Notes under the pieces: model-generated
The model's input: only the letters and a program-made list of their open reading frames with translations
The model's database searches: none
What the model was told of the DNA's origin: nothing
Position numbers and translations under genes: made by a program
In this document: positions 21,070 through 29,401 of the stretch, piece after piece
Layout of the letters: each line of letters opens with the position of its first letter
Numbering within the stretch: position 1 is the first letter of the stretch
Assembly (NCBI GenBank): GCA_026388375.1
Contig: JAPLJX010000101.1
Location: 1-32,059, forward strand
Source of the DNA: Deltaproteobacteria bacterium
GTDB taxonomy: Bacteria; Desulfobacterota; Syntrophia; Syntrophales; UBA5619
Length of the DNA: 32,059 bases
Direction: 5' to 3'

Positions 21070-22190
21070 TCCCCGGAAAGCGCCTCGCGAATAACTTTCT
21101 GCACCTGCGTCACCTCCAGCGTATCAAGACATCGGCTAACCTCACGGCCCTCGCATCCCTTCTGTCGGCAAGGCACGCAGTCCATATCCGAAGTGACGAT
21201 GCGGTGGTGTTTCCCCGGCGGCGCCCAGTAACGCCAGTCGGACGGGCCGTAGAGAGTCACCGTAGCTGTTGCCACCGCAGAAGCAATATGCGGAGCGGCG
21301 CTATCAACCCCTATATGGAGACGGCCTTGCTGAATGACGCCGGCCAGTTCCGCAAGCGTGGTTCTTCCCGCCAGATTGTACGCCTTTCCCGAACTGGCAC
21401 GAATCAGATCGGCCGCCCGCTCCCGCTCCTGCGGGGAACCGACAATGACGGCAGCCATATCGAAATCCCGCCAAAGCCAGTCCATGATCTTGACCCATTT
21501 TTCAGAACCCCACTCCTTATACGACCAGCGGGAAAAGGGGTTCATCGTCACCCAGCGGCGGCAAGACGACTGTGCGACCGTCCTCCCCCTTTCCTCTCCC
21601 GCACCGAGCGGGATCCCCTCGCCGGAAAGAATGGCGGCAGCCCGACGGGACACCTCGGCGGAGAGATGGAGTTCAGGAACGACATCCCCGGTTTCTATAC
21701 CGAAGGCCCGGAGCATACGCAGGTACTGCTCCGTCGCCCCATCCGCCGGGCCCTCACTCGGCAACGCCACGAGATGCGTGAACATACGGTTCCGCACCCA
21801 GGGAAGGTGGTTGTAGTACTCGGCGGCACGGATCGGCGCGCCCGTTGAAAAGGCCATATATCCTCCCCGCTCATCCCCTCTGAGATCAATGACCAGGTCG
21901 AAGCGCTCCCGGCGGAGCGCTCGTATGAGCTTCAACGGGGCCGTAAAACGTCCCGAGAAACCGACCTGCCCCTTCTTTCCGACCTCGAAGATCTCCGGAG
22001 GGGAGGACTCCGCGGCGAGAAGCTCTCCGTTTCCCCCTCTCAGGAGCACCGCGACGACCGACCCCGGATAGGCCTCCCGGACGGCCCGGAGGGCGGGAAG
22101 AGATAAAACAACGTCGCCGATATCACCGAGTTGGATGATCAGGATTCGATGGGGGGTCGATATTTTACCAAAATGAGGAGCAATCTGCAT
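21066..22190 (-). CDS. Glycosyltransferase family 9 (heptosyltransferase-like)
   Basis: This 374-residue GT-B protein reads RILIIQLGDIGDVVLSLPAL, the N-terminal GT9 signature. It later has FDLVIDLRGDERGG, WVTMNPFSRWSYKEWGSEKW and GVDSAAPHIASAVATATVTL followed by YGPSDWRYWAP. It has DCVPCRQKGCEG near the end. These are hallmarks of LPS heptosyltransferases (RfaQ/WaaQ-like subgroup), which add heptose to the inner core in the cytoplasm. It is coupled to the GT2 downstream. Confidence 0.88.
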   Translation of the reverse strand: MQIAPHFGKISTPHRILIIQLGDIGDVVLSLPALRAVREAYPGSVVAVLLRGGNGELLAAESSPPEIFEVGKKGQVGFSGRFTAPLKLIRALRRERFDLVIDLRGDERGGYMAFSTGAPIRAAEYYNHLPWVRNRMFTHLVALPSEGPADGATEQYLRMLRAFGIETGDVVPELHLSAEVSRRAAAILSGEGIPLGAGEERGRTVAQSSCRRWVTMNPFSRWSYKEWGSEKWVKIMDWLWRDFDMAAVIVGSPQERERAADLIRASSGKAYNLAGRTTLAELAGVIQQGRLHIGVDSAAPHIASAVATATVTLYGPSDWRYWAPPGKHHRIVTSDMDCVPCRQKGCEGREVSRCLDTLEVTQVQKVIREALSGE

Positions 22191-22224
22191 AACCCTTACT
22201 CAGAAGAGAGGATCCCTCGTGAAA

Positions 22225-22986
22225 TCACCTTCCCGGCAAACCCAATTCCCAAGTCTTTGCATGCTTCAAGAAAACATACCATGCCGAATTCGCAGCGATG
22301 ATAAGCCCGGGAATCCCATCTAAAACCCCCATTTTCCACAGATAGCACTCGACAAATTTTCCAAGCGCATGAACCATTCCCGCCGCGACGAACCATCCAC
22401 CCCGCAACGTTTTATCCCGCGCGTATATGTCAGAAAAGTTGTTCATCGTTGAAATCTGATCCGAAATGTCGCGATACACATGGTGAAGAATCGGATTTGT
22501 CAGTTTTTTTACCCTGCCGTCCGTGACGACAAGTTTATCGTGGGGGTCCTTACCCTGCCATAAGCCTCTCTCCCTGCGAATGAGGCGCACCTTACGATCG
22601 GGATACCAACCGCCATGTCTTATCCAGCGCCCGAGGTAACGCGACAATCGGGGCATCGAAAAGGCGCTTACATCCGCCTCGGCATTGTTTATGGCGGAGA
22701 GGATTTCTTTTGCCAGTGCAGCCGGGACCTCTTCATCGGCATCAAGACAGAGTATCCATTCTGATGAGGTTACATCCAACGCAAACTGTTTCTGAACAAC
22801 ATAGCCGGGCCATTCATGGTACAAGACCCGTGCACCGGCTTTTTCACACAGGGCCTGAGTGCCGTCGGTACTGCCGGAGTCCACAACGACGATCTCATCG
22901 GCGAAACTGCAACTGTTCAGCAGGTTATCTATACGATCCGCTTCGTTTTTCGCAATAATGGCGATGCTGATCTTTTGCCGTTCCAT
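22225..22986 (-). CDS. Glycosyltransferase family 2, WaaE/KdtX-like
   Basis: This protein of about 253 residues reads ISIAIIAKNEADRIDNLLNS and FADEIVVVDSGSTDGTQALC, then YVVQKQFALDVTSSEWILCL followed by DADEEVP (the D-x-D metal site). WYPDRKVRLIRRERGLWQG is typical of the WaaE/KdtX group that glucosylates inner-core LPS. A C-terminal hydrophobic stretch follows (DGIPGLIIAANSAWYVF). The start is either 22986 (MERQKIS, with GGGGGA just upstream) or 23001. It is the first gene of the minus-strand LPS unit. Confidence 0.85.
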   Translation of the reverse strand: MERQKISIAIIAKNEADRIDNLLNSCSFADEIVVVDSGSTDGTQALCEKAGARVLYHEWPGYVVQKQFALDVTSSEWILCLDADEEVPAALAKEILSAINNAEADVSAFSMPRLSRYLGRWIRHGGWYPDRKVRLIRRERGLWQGKDPHDKLVVTDGRVKKLTNPILHHVYRDISDQISTMNNFSDIYARDKTLRGGWFVAAGMVHALGKFVECYLWKMGVLDGIPGLIIAANSAWYVFLKHAKTWELGLPGR

Positions 22987-23027
22987 GCTCCCCCTGCACA
23001 CATCTCAAAACCCGATCCGGATGCACA

Positions 23028-23057
23028 GTTGTACCGAAAAAGTAACGGCAATGTCAA
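23028..23057 (-). promoter_or_regulatory. Candidate promoter for the minus-strand glycosyltransferase unit
   Basis: On the minus strand a perfect TTGACA (23057-23052) is followed after 18 nt by TACAAC (23033-23028). This places a transcription start about 20-35 nt before the WaaE-like start codon. The plus-strand gene diverges from the same gap and has a TATGAT at 23126-23131 without a good -35. Confidence 0.45.
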
Positions 23058-23165
23058 TACCGGTTTTCTTTGGCCCCTTCTTGCCGCGGCCGGTAAGACG
23101 CGGATCATTGCGTGCGTTCATCTTTTATGATAGACAACCGCATCAAGAAGTTAAGGAGTAATTTG

Positions 23166-24749
23166 ATGCCATCGGTCGGCGGACAGGGTTTATTGTTTCC
23201 AGAACATCCTTCGGGATCATCGAACAACCATATCATCCTGATTCTCCTGATCTTCACCCTCGGATTGGTGCTTCGCCTGTTCGCCTGGCAGCATACCGGT
23301 GTTATCAATCCGGACGGCGCCATCTATATCAACCAGGCGAGGGCCATCTATTACGGCCTCTGGGATTCAGTCAACACCTGCAGCATACTCCGGTTTCCGA
23401 CCGTTACGACGCTGTGCATAGCCGCCGTTTATCCGATCCTGGGCGACTGGGTCGCCGCCGGCACGTTTGTCTCCCTCTTCTTTGGAACGATTACCCTCGT
23501 ACCGCTCTATCTGCTTGCCAGACGCTTTTTCGACAAGGATATTTCGGCAGTTGTTGCATTGGTTTACGCTCTTAATCCTACGTTAATTGACGGCAGTGTC
23601 GACATCGTTAGAGATTCCACCGCCTGGTTTTTTCTGACGCTCGGCCTTTACCTCTTCACCAAAGACAAAAAGCAACGCGACCCCTATCTGATCATGAGCA
23701 GCATCTCGTTCCTGATCGCCGCCTGGACCCGGACAGAATTTTTCATCTTTGTCGCTTGCTCACCGATCTACATCCTGATGGACCGGGGAGAAAAACGCCT
23801 CCGGAGGGCGTCCGTCTTTCTCCTCCCTGCTGTCGTCATTTTTTTCGCAGCCATCGTCGGTAGTCAGCTGCTGCTTAACCCGGAGCGGGTCAATAAGGCT
23901 TCCGCTTTTCTTTCTAAGTATCACGAGATCAGGGCGCAGCTCGCGGAACTGGCCAGTCACCCGACATCCGACATTCCGACGGAATTCTTCGATAAGACTC
24001 GGGATATCCTCTGGTTTGTCGGACTGGGCATCATTTTTCAAAATACCCTGGAGGCCTACTATTATCCATTTTTTCTCTTCTACCTCATGGGACTGGGAGC
24101 CATGGGGCAGCGGATCAGAGGCGATGTGCGGGTGCTCTATTTTTGCCTGCTCGTACCCGCCGTTTTTCTCTTGCTCTACTGCTATCTGTTTGTCTATTGG
24201 CAGATGGAAAACCGATGGCTCTCCCTCGCCCTTTTCCCTTCCTTCATCTTTCTGGGTGCCGGGTTGGAGCGGCTGATCTCGCTGATGCAATCAAAATTCA
24301 CGATGAAAAGAGGCGTGGCGCTGCTGCTGATCTGCCTGTTGATATTGGCCTTCGGCCTGCCGAAAAACTTGAAACCGCGGGGGGAGGACAAAATCATCTT
24401 CAAGACGGTGGGGGAAACCATTGCGGGCTTGGAGGGAAATGCAAAAAAAATCGAGATCCTGACGGTTGGCGGCTCTCAGCGCTGGGTATGGTTTTACGCC
24501 AACCTGCACTTCCCCGGCGCCCCCTGCACCGATGACTACGCCGAATACGAGAAGATGATCGGAAACGACTACGGCCAGTTTCTCAAATTTGTGAAATCGA
24601 GAGGGGTACAGTACCTTGTCTGGGAGGAAAAGAACTGGCCGGCCGGGCGCTTCGATTTTCTCGCCTCGCCCTATGAGCGGGACTTCATCCCGCTCGGATC
24701 GTGGCATCATCGGGACTCGGGGAAGATCACCCTCTTCAAGGTGCGGTGA
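23166..24749 (+). CDS. GT39-like polytopic glycosyltransferase
   Basis: This 527-residue integral membrane protein has about ten hydrophobic segments from residue 20 to 415 and a soluble C-terminal part of about 120 residues. The first loop carries GVINPDGAIYINQAR, the position of the acidic motif of GT39/ArnT-type enzymes, which use polyprenyl-phosphate sugars in the periplasm. AAGGAG at 23153-23158 lies 7 nt before ATG 23166, so this start (MPSVGGQG) is preferred over in-frame ATGs at 23112 and 23127. It is followed by the GT4 gene. The transferred sugar is unknown. Confidence 0.8.
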   Translation: MPSVGGQGLLFPEHPSGSSNNHIILILLIFTLGLVLRLFAWQHTGVINPDGAIYINQARAIYYGLWDSVNTCSILRFPTVTTLCIAAVYPILGDWVAAGTFVSLFFGTITLVPLYLLARRFFDKDISAVVALVYALNPTLIDGSVDIVRDSTAWFFLTLGLYLFTKDKKQRDPYLIMSSISFLIAAWTRTEFFIFVACSPIYILMDRGEKRLRRASVFLLPAVVIFFAAIVGSQLLLNPERVNKASAFLSKYHEIRAQLAELASHPTSDIPTEFFDKTRDILWFVGLGIIFQNTLEAYYYPFFLFYLMGLGAMGQRIRGDVRVLYFCLLVPAVFLLLYCYLFVYWQMENRWLSLALFPSFIFLGAGLERLISLMQSKFTMKRGVALLLICLLILAFGLPKNLKPRGEDKIIFKTVGETIAGLEGNAKKIEILTVGGSQRWVWFYANLHFPGAPCTDDYAEYEKMIGNDYGQFLKFVKSRGVQYLVWEEKNWPAGRFDFLASPYERDFIPLGSWHHRDSGKITLFKVR

Positions 24750-24795
24750 TAAACATGGCCGGACGCGCCCACAGAATTGCCGTGGTGATCCCGAA

Positions 24796-25974
24796 ATGAA
24801 AAAAATTGCTTTGGCAATTGAAAATTTCAGCCGGTTTGCCGGCGGAGCCGAATCATACGCGGTTTCCCTTGCATGCACGCTTATCGATCATTCCTGGGAA
24901 GTCCATTTTTTCGGTCAGCGATGGGATGGGGAACCGAACAATGCGATCTTTCACAGAATATACATCCCAAAATTCCTTCCCAAGCCCCTTAAACTCATCC
25001 TTTTTGCTCTGAAACATCGCAAGGAGATGAAACGGGAGCAATTCGATATCGTCTTGGGATTTGGCAGCACCATCTCGATGAATGTGTACCAGAGCCATGG
25101 AGGCGTGCATTGGCTGTCTACGGAACGTATGTTGTATGCATGCGAAAGTCCATTGATCAGAGCACTGAAAAGGCTTCTGACGAAGCTTTCTTTGAAGCAC
25201 CGGGCAAGGCATTGGATCGAGTCCGCGCCCTTCCGTCAGCATCCCATGCCGAAAATTATTGCCATATCGCGCATGATCCGGGATGATATGGCATCCTATT
25301 TTCACATCAGCAAAGAGGAAATTGAAGTCGTCTTCAATGGTGTGGATTTGAAACGGTTGAATGAGTCACACCGCGAAAAATTGCAGGGTCCGCTGAGACA
25401 ACGACTCAATATTACAAGAGGCAATGTCATTTTTCTTTTTGTTTCTTACAATCTCAAGAAAAAAGGGATCGTGCCGCTCGTGGAAGCGGCCGCTTTACTG
25501 AAAAAGTCAGGCGAAAAGAATTTCAGCATCATCGTTGTGGGCGATCGACCGTATCGCTCGCTTTTAAGAAGGATCGATAGGCTTGGGATAGGACAAGCGA
25601 TTTTCTTCCCGGGTCCGGTCAAGAACATCGATGAGTATTATGCGAATGCTGATGTATTCGTGTTACCAACCTATTATGACGCATGTTCATTGGTTCTTCT
25701 TGAAGCCATGGCCTCGGGACTCCCTGCAATAACGACCGAATATAACGGGGCCGCCGGCGTCATTGTCAATGGAGAAAATGGATATATCATTTCCCACCCG
25801 CCCCAACCCCAAGAGCTGGCCACGAAGATGGCGTCACTTCTCTCAGCGGAAAATCGACGGAAGATGTCTCTTTCCGCATCCCGTTCAATTAAGGAGTATT
25901 CCATTATCAAAAATCATCAGCATCTCTTGAAGATCTTTGATGAAACCATTCGACGAAACCGTTCCCTTCAATGA
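24796..25974 (+). CDS. Glycosyltransferase family 4 (LPS core WaaG-like)
   Basis: This 392-residue GT-B enzyme has an N-terminal domain with IALAIENFSRFAGGAESYAV and FDIVLGFGSTISMNVYQSHG, resembling the WaaG region before HGG. It then has IIAISRMIRDDMASYFHI, FNGVDLKRL, FVSYNLKKKGIVPLVEA and YANADVFVLPTYYDACSLVL followed by LEAMASGLPAITT, the EX7E donor site. ATG 24796 gives a natural family start. The frame is open upstream but overlaps the previous gene. Its last 35 nt overlap the start of a truncated methyltransferase fragment. Confidence 0.88.
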   Translation: MKKIALAIENFSRFAGGAESYAVSLACTLIDHSWEVHFFGQRWDGEPNNAIFHRIYIPKFLPKPLKLILFALKHRKEMKREQFDIVLGFGSTISMNVYQSHGGVHWLSTERMLYACESPLIRALKRLLTKLSLKHRARHWIESAPFRQHPMPKIIAISRMIRDDMASYFHISKEEIEVVFNGVDLKRLNESHREKLQGPLRQRLNITRGNVIFLFVSYNLKKKGIVPLVEAAALLKKSGEKNFSIIVVGDRPYRSLLRRIDRLGIGQAIFFPGPVKNIDEYYANADVFVLPTYYDACSLVLLEAMASGLPAITTEYNGAAGVIVNGENGYIISHPPQPQELATKMASLLSAENRRKMSLSASRSIKEYSIIKNHQHLLKIFDETIRRNRSLQ

Positions 25975-26050
25975 AATACCTGAAAGGGTGGATTTGGACT
26001 CATCCACATGTATCCTGTGCGGGAGTGACAGCAGGTATCTTTTACCTTAA
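25940..26050 (+). pseudogene. Truncated 5' end of a methyltransferase-like gene
   Basis: An ATG at 25940, overlapping the GT4 3' end in another frame, opens a 36-codon stretch. It begins MKPFDETVPFNEIPERVDLD, contains STCILCGSDSRYLLP and then stops. The CxxCGS.....L motif is the typical start of SAM-dependent methyltransferases in polysaccharide loci. Nothing of the catalytic domain follows. The coding stretch is too natural to be chance, but a functional small protein cannot be excluded. Confidence 0.55.
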
Positions 26051-26087
26051 TCCCGCACTCATAGAGAATTTCGTTTCTCGTGAGCGG

Positions 26088-26150
26088 CTACTTGACCTGG
26101 TATTCCTTGATGATCCGGATCATCTGGGCAATCTCTTCCGGCGGCAGGCA
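26088..26150 (-). pseudogene. 3' remnant of a second YtfJ-like gene
   Basis: The minus strand reads CLPPEEIAQMIRIIKEYQVK and TAG. This is 15 of 19 residues identical (from LPPEE) to the C-terminus of the intact gene at 27095. No corresponding upstream sequence remains, because the acyltransferase gene ends 3-5 nt before it. It is a diverged paralogue end, not a recent duplicate. Confidence 0.75.
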
Positions 26151-26152
26151 AA

Positions 26153-27055
26153 TTACGCTTTTTCAGTACGATGCGGGCTCTGCGTTTTCCATCTTTGATG
26201 GACCCAGAACCACTGGTCGGGATATTTTCTGATCATCTCCTCGATGATCCTCGTAAAATTCTGGGTATTGACCATAACATCCTTTTCCTGTTCACCCGTG
26301 TTGACTAACTCAACCGCCTCTCTAATGACTAACCTGTATTTTCCGCTTTCCTGCCTGACCATAAAGGCCGGGATGACTGGCGCCGCTGTATGAAGTGCCA
26401 GGCGGGCTAATCCATCGCTGGTACAGGCTGGTCGGCCGAAGAAATCTACAAAAACCCCCTCCTGCAAAGACCAATTCTGGTCAATGAGGAGACCAACGAT
26501 CCCGTTGGCCTTGATTGTGCGGAGCATCTGTCTCATGGCCTTTTCCTTTGCCAGTGGCCTGTTGCCGGTTGACGATCTGACTGAGGTCACCAAACGATCA
26601 AGGAACAGGTTGTCCAAAGGACGGTATAAAAATAACAGAGGCTGAAAAAGTAACGAAAACGCAATTGCTTGTAACTCCCAATTCCCAAAATGAGATGCAA
26701 TCATCAAAAGCCCTCGCTTTTTTTTCAGGGCTTCCACGCAATGTTCGAACCCCTCCACCTCGACCCTTTCCCGCACACGGTCCTTTGTCAACCAGGGGAT
26801 GTCAAAAAATTCGGCGGCAACGATGGCCATGTTCCGGTAGGAACCTTTGGCGATCAGGACAATCTCTGCCATGGACTTCTCCGGGAAGGCCCTCTTCAGA
26901 TTGTGTATGGCAATAAGACGCCGCCTTGGGGACAGATGGTAAAAAGCGAGAAACAGGCTGACAAAGATACGGGTTCGCAAGCGAATGGGAACACACCGGA
27001 AACAGGATAAGATCAACCGGATCAAACGCCCTTGGCGATCAGCATTTTCAGACAT
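26153..27055 (-). CDS. Lipid A biosynthesis acyltransferase (LpxL/HtrB family)
   Basis: This protein of about 300 residues adds a secondary acyl chain to the lipid A precursor at the inner membrane. The catalytic H-x4-E is SHFGNWE (about residues 126-132 of the 27055 form), followed by LFLYRPLDNLFLDRLVTSVR. Then come GLLIDQNWSLQEGVFVDFFG and ARLALHTAAPVIPAFMVRQE, ending DQWFWVHQRWK. Start 27055 (AAGG 10 nt upstream) and 27088 are both possible. It follows the YtfJ-like gene closely and may share its promoter. Which acyl position it serves is unknown. Confidence 0.88.
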   Translation of the reverse strand: MSENADRQGRLIRLILSCFRCVPIRLRTRIFVSLFLAFYHLSPRRRLIAIHNLKRAFPEKSMAEIVLIAKGSYRNMAIVAAEFFDIPWLTKDRVRERVEVEGFEHCVEALKKKRGLLMIASHFGNWELQAIAFSLLFQPLLFLYRPLDNLFLDRLVTSVRSSTGNRPLAKEKAMRQMLRTIKANGIVGLLIDQNWSLQEGVFVDFFGRPACTSDGLARLALHTAAPVIPAFMVRQESGKYRLVIREAVELVNTGEQEKDVMVNTQNFTRIIEEMIRKYPDQWFWVHQRWKTQSPHRTEKA

Positions 27056-27094
27056 TTGCAGACAACCTTGGACGATGATTCGTCTCATGCATGG

Positions 27095-27631
27095 TCATTT
27101 GACCTGATACTCCTTGATGATCCCAATCATCTTCGTGAGCTCTTCCGGAGGCAGCTTACCGTTGTAGACATACCGGCAGATCCGTTCCTTGTCGAGGACG
27201 ACCACGTCGGAAGAGTCGTTCTTCACGCCCCACAGGTTCAGGATGGTGTAATCAAGGTCCAGAACAATGATGGCGCCCGTCTTCTCCTGTTTGCTCTTGA
27301 TGGCCGACTTGATCAGGAAATTGGGCATCGCGCTCGCCTTGAGATTCACGATCCCGAAACCTTCGTACCGGGTCTTGTCCAGACCGCCCGAATCCCGCTC
27401 CTTTTTCAGCGCGTCTTCCACATGGTTGTTCGTGTCCTTCTCGTCGGGATCCACATAGGCGATATAGAGGACCTTCCCTTTGAACTGCGGGTGATCCAGC
27501 GAGTACTCCTTGCCGGTCGAATCCTTCAGCTTGAAGTCCGGCGCCTTGTCCCCGACCTTGAGTTCGGCCGCAACGGCCGTGGAAGCGGTCCACAACAACA
27601 CGAGCAGCAACGCAAAAACGGTTTTTTTCAT
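27095..27631 (-). CDS. YtfJ-like exported thioredoxin-fold protein
   Basis: This 178-residue protein has a signal peptide (MKKTVFALLLVLLWTASTAV, cut after AAE). It then reads VGDKAPDFKLKDSTGKEYSL (AhpC/TlpA-like start), YIAYVDPDEKDTNNHVEDAL, RYEGFGIVNLKASAMP and WGVKNDSSDVVVLDKE. The order of RY...IVN, SS.VVVLDK and a terminal helix fits YtfJ-type proteins. No CXXC is present and the only cysteine is near the end (ERICRYV), so it is not a classical thiol-disulfide enzyme. AGGAGG is 7 nt upstream of ATG 27631. Its function is unknown. A strong promoter and hairpin lie upstream. Confidence 0.78.
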   Translation of the reverse strand: MKKTVFALLLVLLWTASTAVAAELKVGDKAPDFKLKDSTGKEYSLDHPQFKGKVLYIAYVDPDEKDTNNHVEDALKKERDSGGLDKTRYEGFGIVNLKASAMPNFLIKSAIKSKQEKTGAIIVLDLDYTILNLWGVKNDSSDVVVLDKERICRYVYNGKLPPEELTKMIGIIKEYQVK

Positions 27632-27717
27632 CCCTGTTCCTCCTTGTTGAGTAAATGATCGGTCTTTGAAAACGGAAATACGTTGAACAATCCGCGAATC
27701 TGATCCGGATTTTCTTG

Positions 27718-27794
27718 GGAGCCCGACATTCCCGGAAGCCCGGGCAGTCCTGTCGGCTCCGTGCCCGCATGAACGGTCTTCCTGAAGCGGGCAC
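27718..27794. other. Two adjoining hairpins in the gap between the YtfJ-like gene and the ligase
   Basis: Hairpin one has arms GGAGCCCGACA (27718-27728) and TGTCGGCTCC (27751-27760), one bulged C, with a nested CCCGG/CCGGG stem (27731-27744). Hairpin two has arms GTGCCCGC (27761-27768) and GCGGGCAC (27787-27794) with no gap between the two. Neither is followed by a T-run on either strand, so they do not look like terminators. If the promoter at 27795-27823 is used, hairpin one lies in the 5' leader of the YtfJ-like transcript, and hairpin two sits at the transcription start. Confidence 0.65.
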
Positions 27795-27823
27795 ATTATA
27801 GAAAAAATGCGCGGTGCAATCAA
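27795..27823 (-). promoter_or_regulatory. Candidate promoter of the YtfJ-like gene
   Basis: On the minus strand TTGATT (27823-27818), 17 nt, then a perfect TATAAT (27800-27795). A start near 27788 would give a leader of about 157 nt before the ATG at 27631. Confidence 0.55.
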
Positions 27824-27934
27824 GAAAAAAATCATGGATGCAAGCATTTAAATGATCCGGGCCGCCTTTATTCTGTTGAATTTTTTTTCTCTCCTGTGTT
27901 AAGGAGATGAAAAAACTAAAGGGGCTGGTGATCC

Positions 27935-29401
27935 ATGATGAGTCTGGGAAAGATGCTGGCGGAAAGCGCCGGGAAATACGCGGAAAGGGTGGCTGTGATC
28001 CACGGCGATCACAGGATCACCTATCGTGAACTGGAGCGGGCCGCCTGTGCGCTGGCGAACCACCTCCGGTCGATCGGCTTGGGGCAAGGAGACAAGGTGG
28101 CCCTGATGCTCCCCAACTGCCCGGAGTTCATCATCGCCTATTTCGGAATCCAGAAGATCGGCGGCGTCGCCGTAACGCTGCACGTCCAGTCCACATCTTA
28201 TGAGCTCCGCCACCTTCTCGGAAACAGCGACGCGAAATGTTTGATCACACAGGGGGCGCTGGCAAAGCGGTTCGAGGAGATCCGGGATGAACTTCCCCTC
28301 TGCCGCCGCCTCATCACGACGAACGGATTGGAAGAGGATTCCCCTTTCCGGGAGATCATCGTGAACGGTCCCTTCTCGACGGAGATCCCGGAACTCGAAG
28401 GCGACGACCCCGCCGTCATGATCTACACGGCGGGACTGACCGGAAAGCCGCTCGGCGCGGTCCTCACCCACCGCAACCTCCTGACCCAGTCGGTCCTTCT
28501 GCGGACCGTCTGCCGCCGGACCGAGGAGGACAAGGACATCGGACTCGCCGTGATCCCCTTCTTCCACTCCTTCGGGGCCGTCGTCAACATGTTGCTGCCC
28601 CTCCGGATCGGCGCCGGGGTCGTCCTGATGTAGCGCTTCACCCTCGACGGGATCTTCGGCGCCATCGAAAAGGAAAGGGTAACCTATATCGCCGCCGTTC
28701 CCCGCCTGTTCATCGGCATGCTGTTCCACGAGGGGACCGAAAAATACCGGGTCGATTCCCTGAAGTTCTGTATCACCGGCGGGGCGGCGATGCCTCCGGA
28801 GTTCATCCCCGTCTTCGAACAGCGGTTCGGCACCAAGATCATGGAGGGCTATGGTCTCACCGAGGCGTCGCCCGTCTCCTCCTTCAGCCGTCTCGACATG
28901 CCTCAGAAGCCCGGCTCCATCGGGATTCCCATTCCCGGCGTCGCCGCGAAAATCGTCGACGAGGCAGGCCGGGAGCTCCCGCGGGAGACCGTCGGCGAAC
29001 TGATCCTCCGGGGCGAAAACGTCATGAAAGGTTATTACAAGGACGAGAAGGCAACCGCCCAGGTGATCCGGAACGGCTGGCTCCATACGAGCGACCTCGG
29101 GCGGATGGACGGGGACGGTTACATCTTCCTCACCGGTCGGAAGAAGCGGATGATCATCACGAGCGGCTTCAACGTCTATCCCCGGGAAATCGAGATCGTC
29201 CTCGGCCTCCACCCCGCCGTGCAGGAGGCCCGCATCATCGGCAAGGAGGATCTGCTGCGGGGGGAGATCGTCAAGGCCGTCGTCGTGAAAAAGCCCGGCA
29301 TGGAGATCGAGGAGCGGGAGCTGCTCAAACACTGCCGGACCTACCTCTCCTCGTACAAGGTCCCGAGGGAGGTTGAGTTTGTGGAAAAGATTGGAGAATG
29401 A
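27935..29401 (+). pseudogene. Acyl-CoA ligase (AMP-forming) interrupted by in-frame TAG
   Basis: One frame encodes a 488-codon acyl-CoA synthetase except for a TAG at 28631-28633 (codon 233). Both halves are clean: before it VVLM, after it RFTLDGIFGAIEKERVTYIA, where homologues usually have an acidic residue, so GAG to TAG is the simplest change. Motifs: AMP-binding loop IYTAGLTGKPLGAVLTH (variant of the usual TSGTTGxPKG), GYGLTEASP, LHTSDLGRMDGDGYIFLTGR and SGFNVYPREIE. The frame ends at VEFVEKIGE, just before the usual A10 lysine motif. A neighbouring frame there reads [14 protein letters not shown]10-tail-like. If intact it would activate a fatty or aromatic acid for the downstream thiolase pathway. 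Confidence 0.82.

Noticed and set aside
25971-26198. 75-codon plus-strand open frame after GT4
   Set aside because: It runs across the methyltransferase fragment, the YtfJ-like remnant and into the acyltransferase end in unrelated frames; no family pattern.
27907-27960. Leader peptide starting MKKLKGL before the ligase
   Set aside because: The GGAG abuts the ATG directly, which is too close for initiation, and the frame overlaps the ligase without a recognisable attenuator.
28631-28633. Pyrrolysine codon
   Set aside because: TAG ends other genes here, there is no context or enzyme family reason for pyrrolysine, and no pyl genes are visible.
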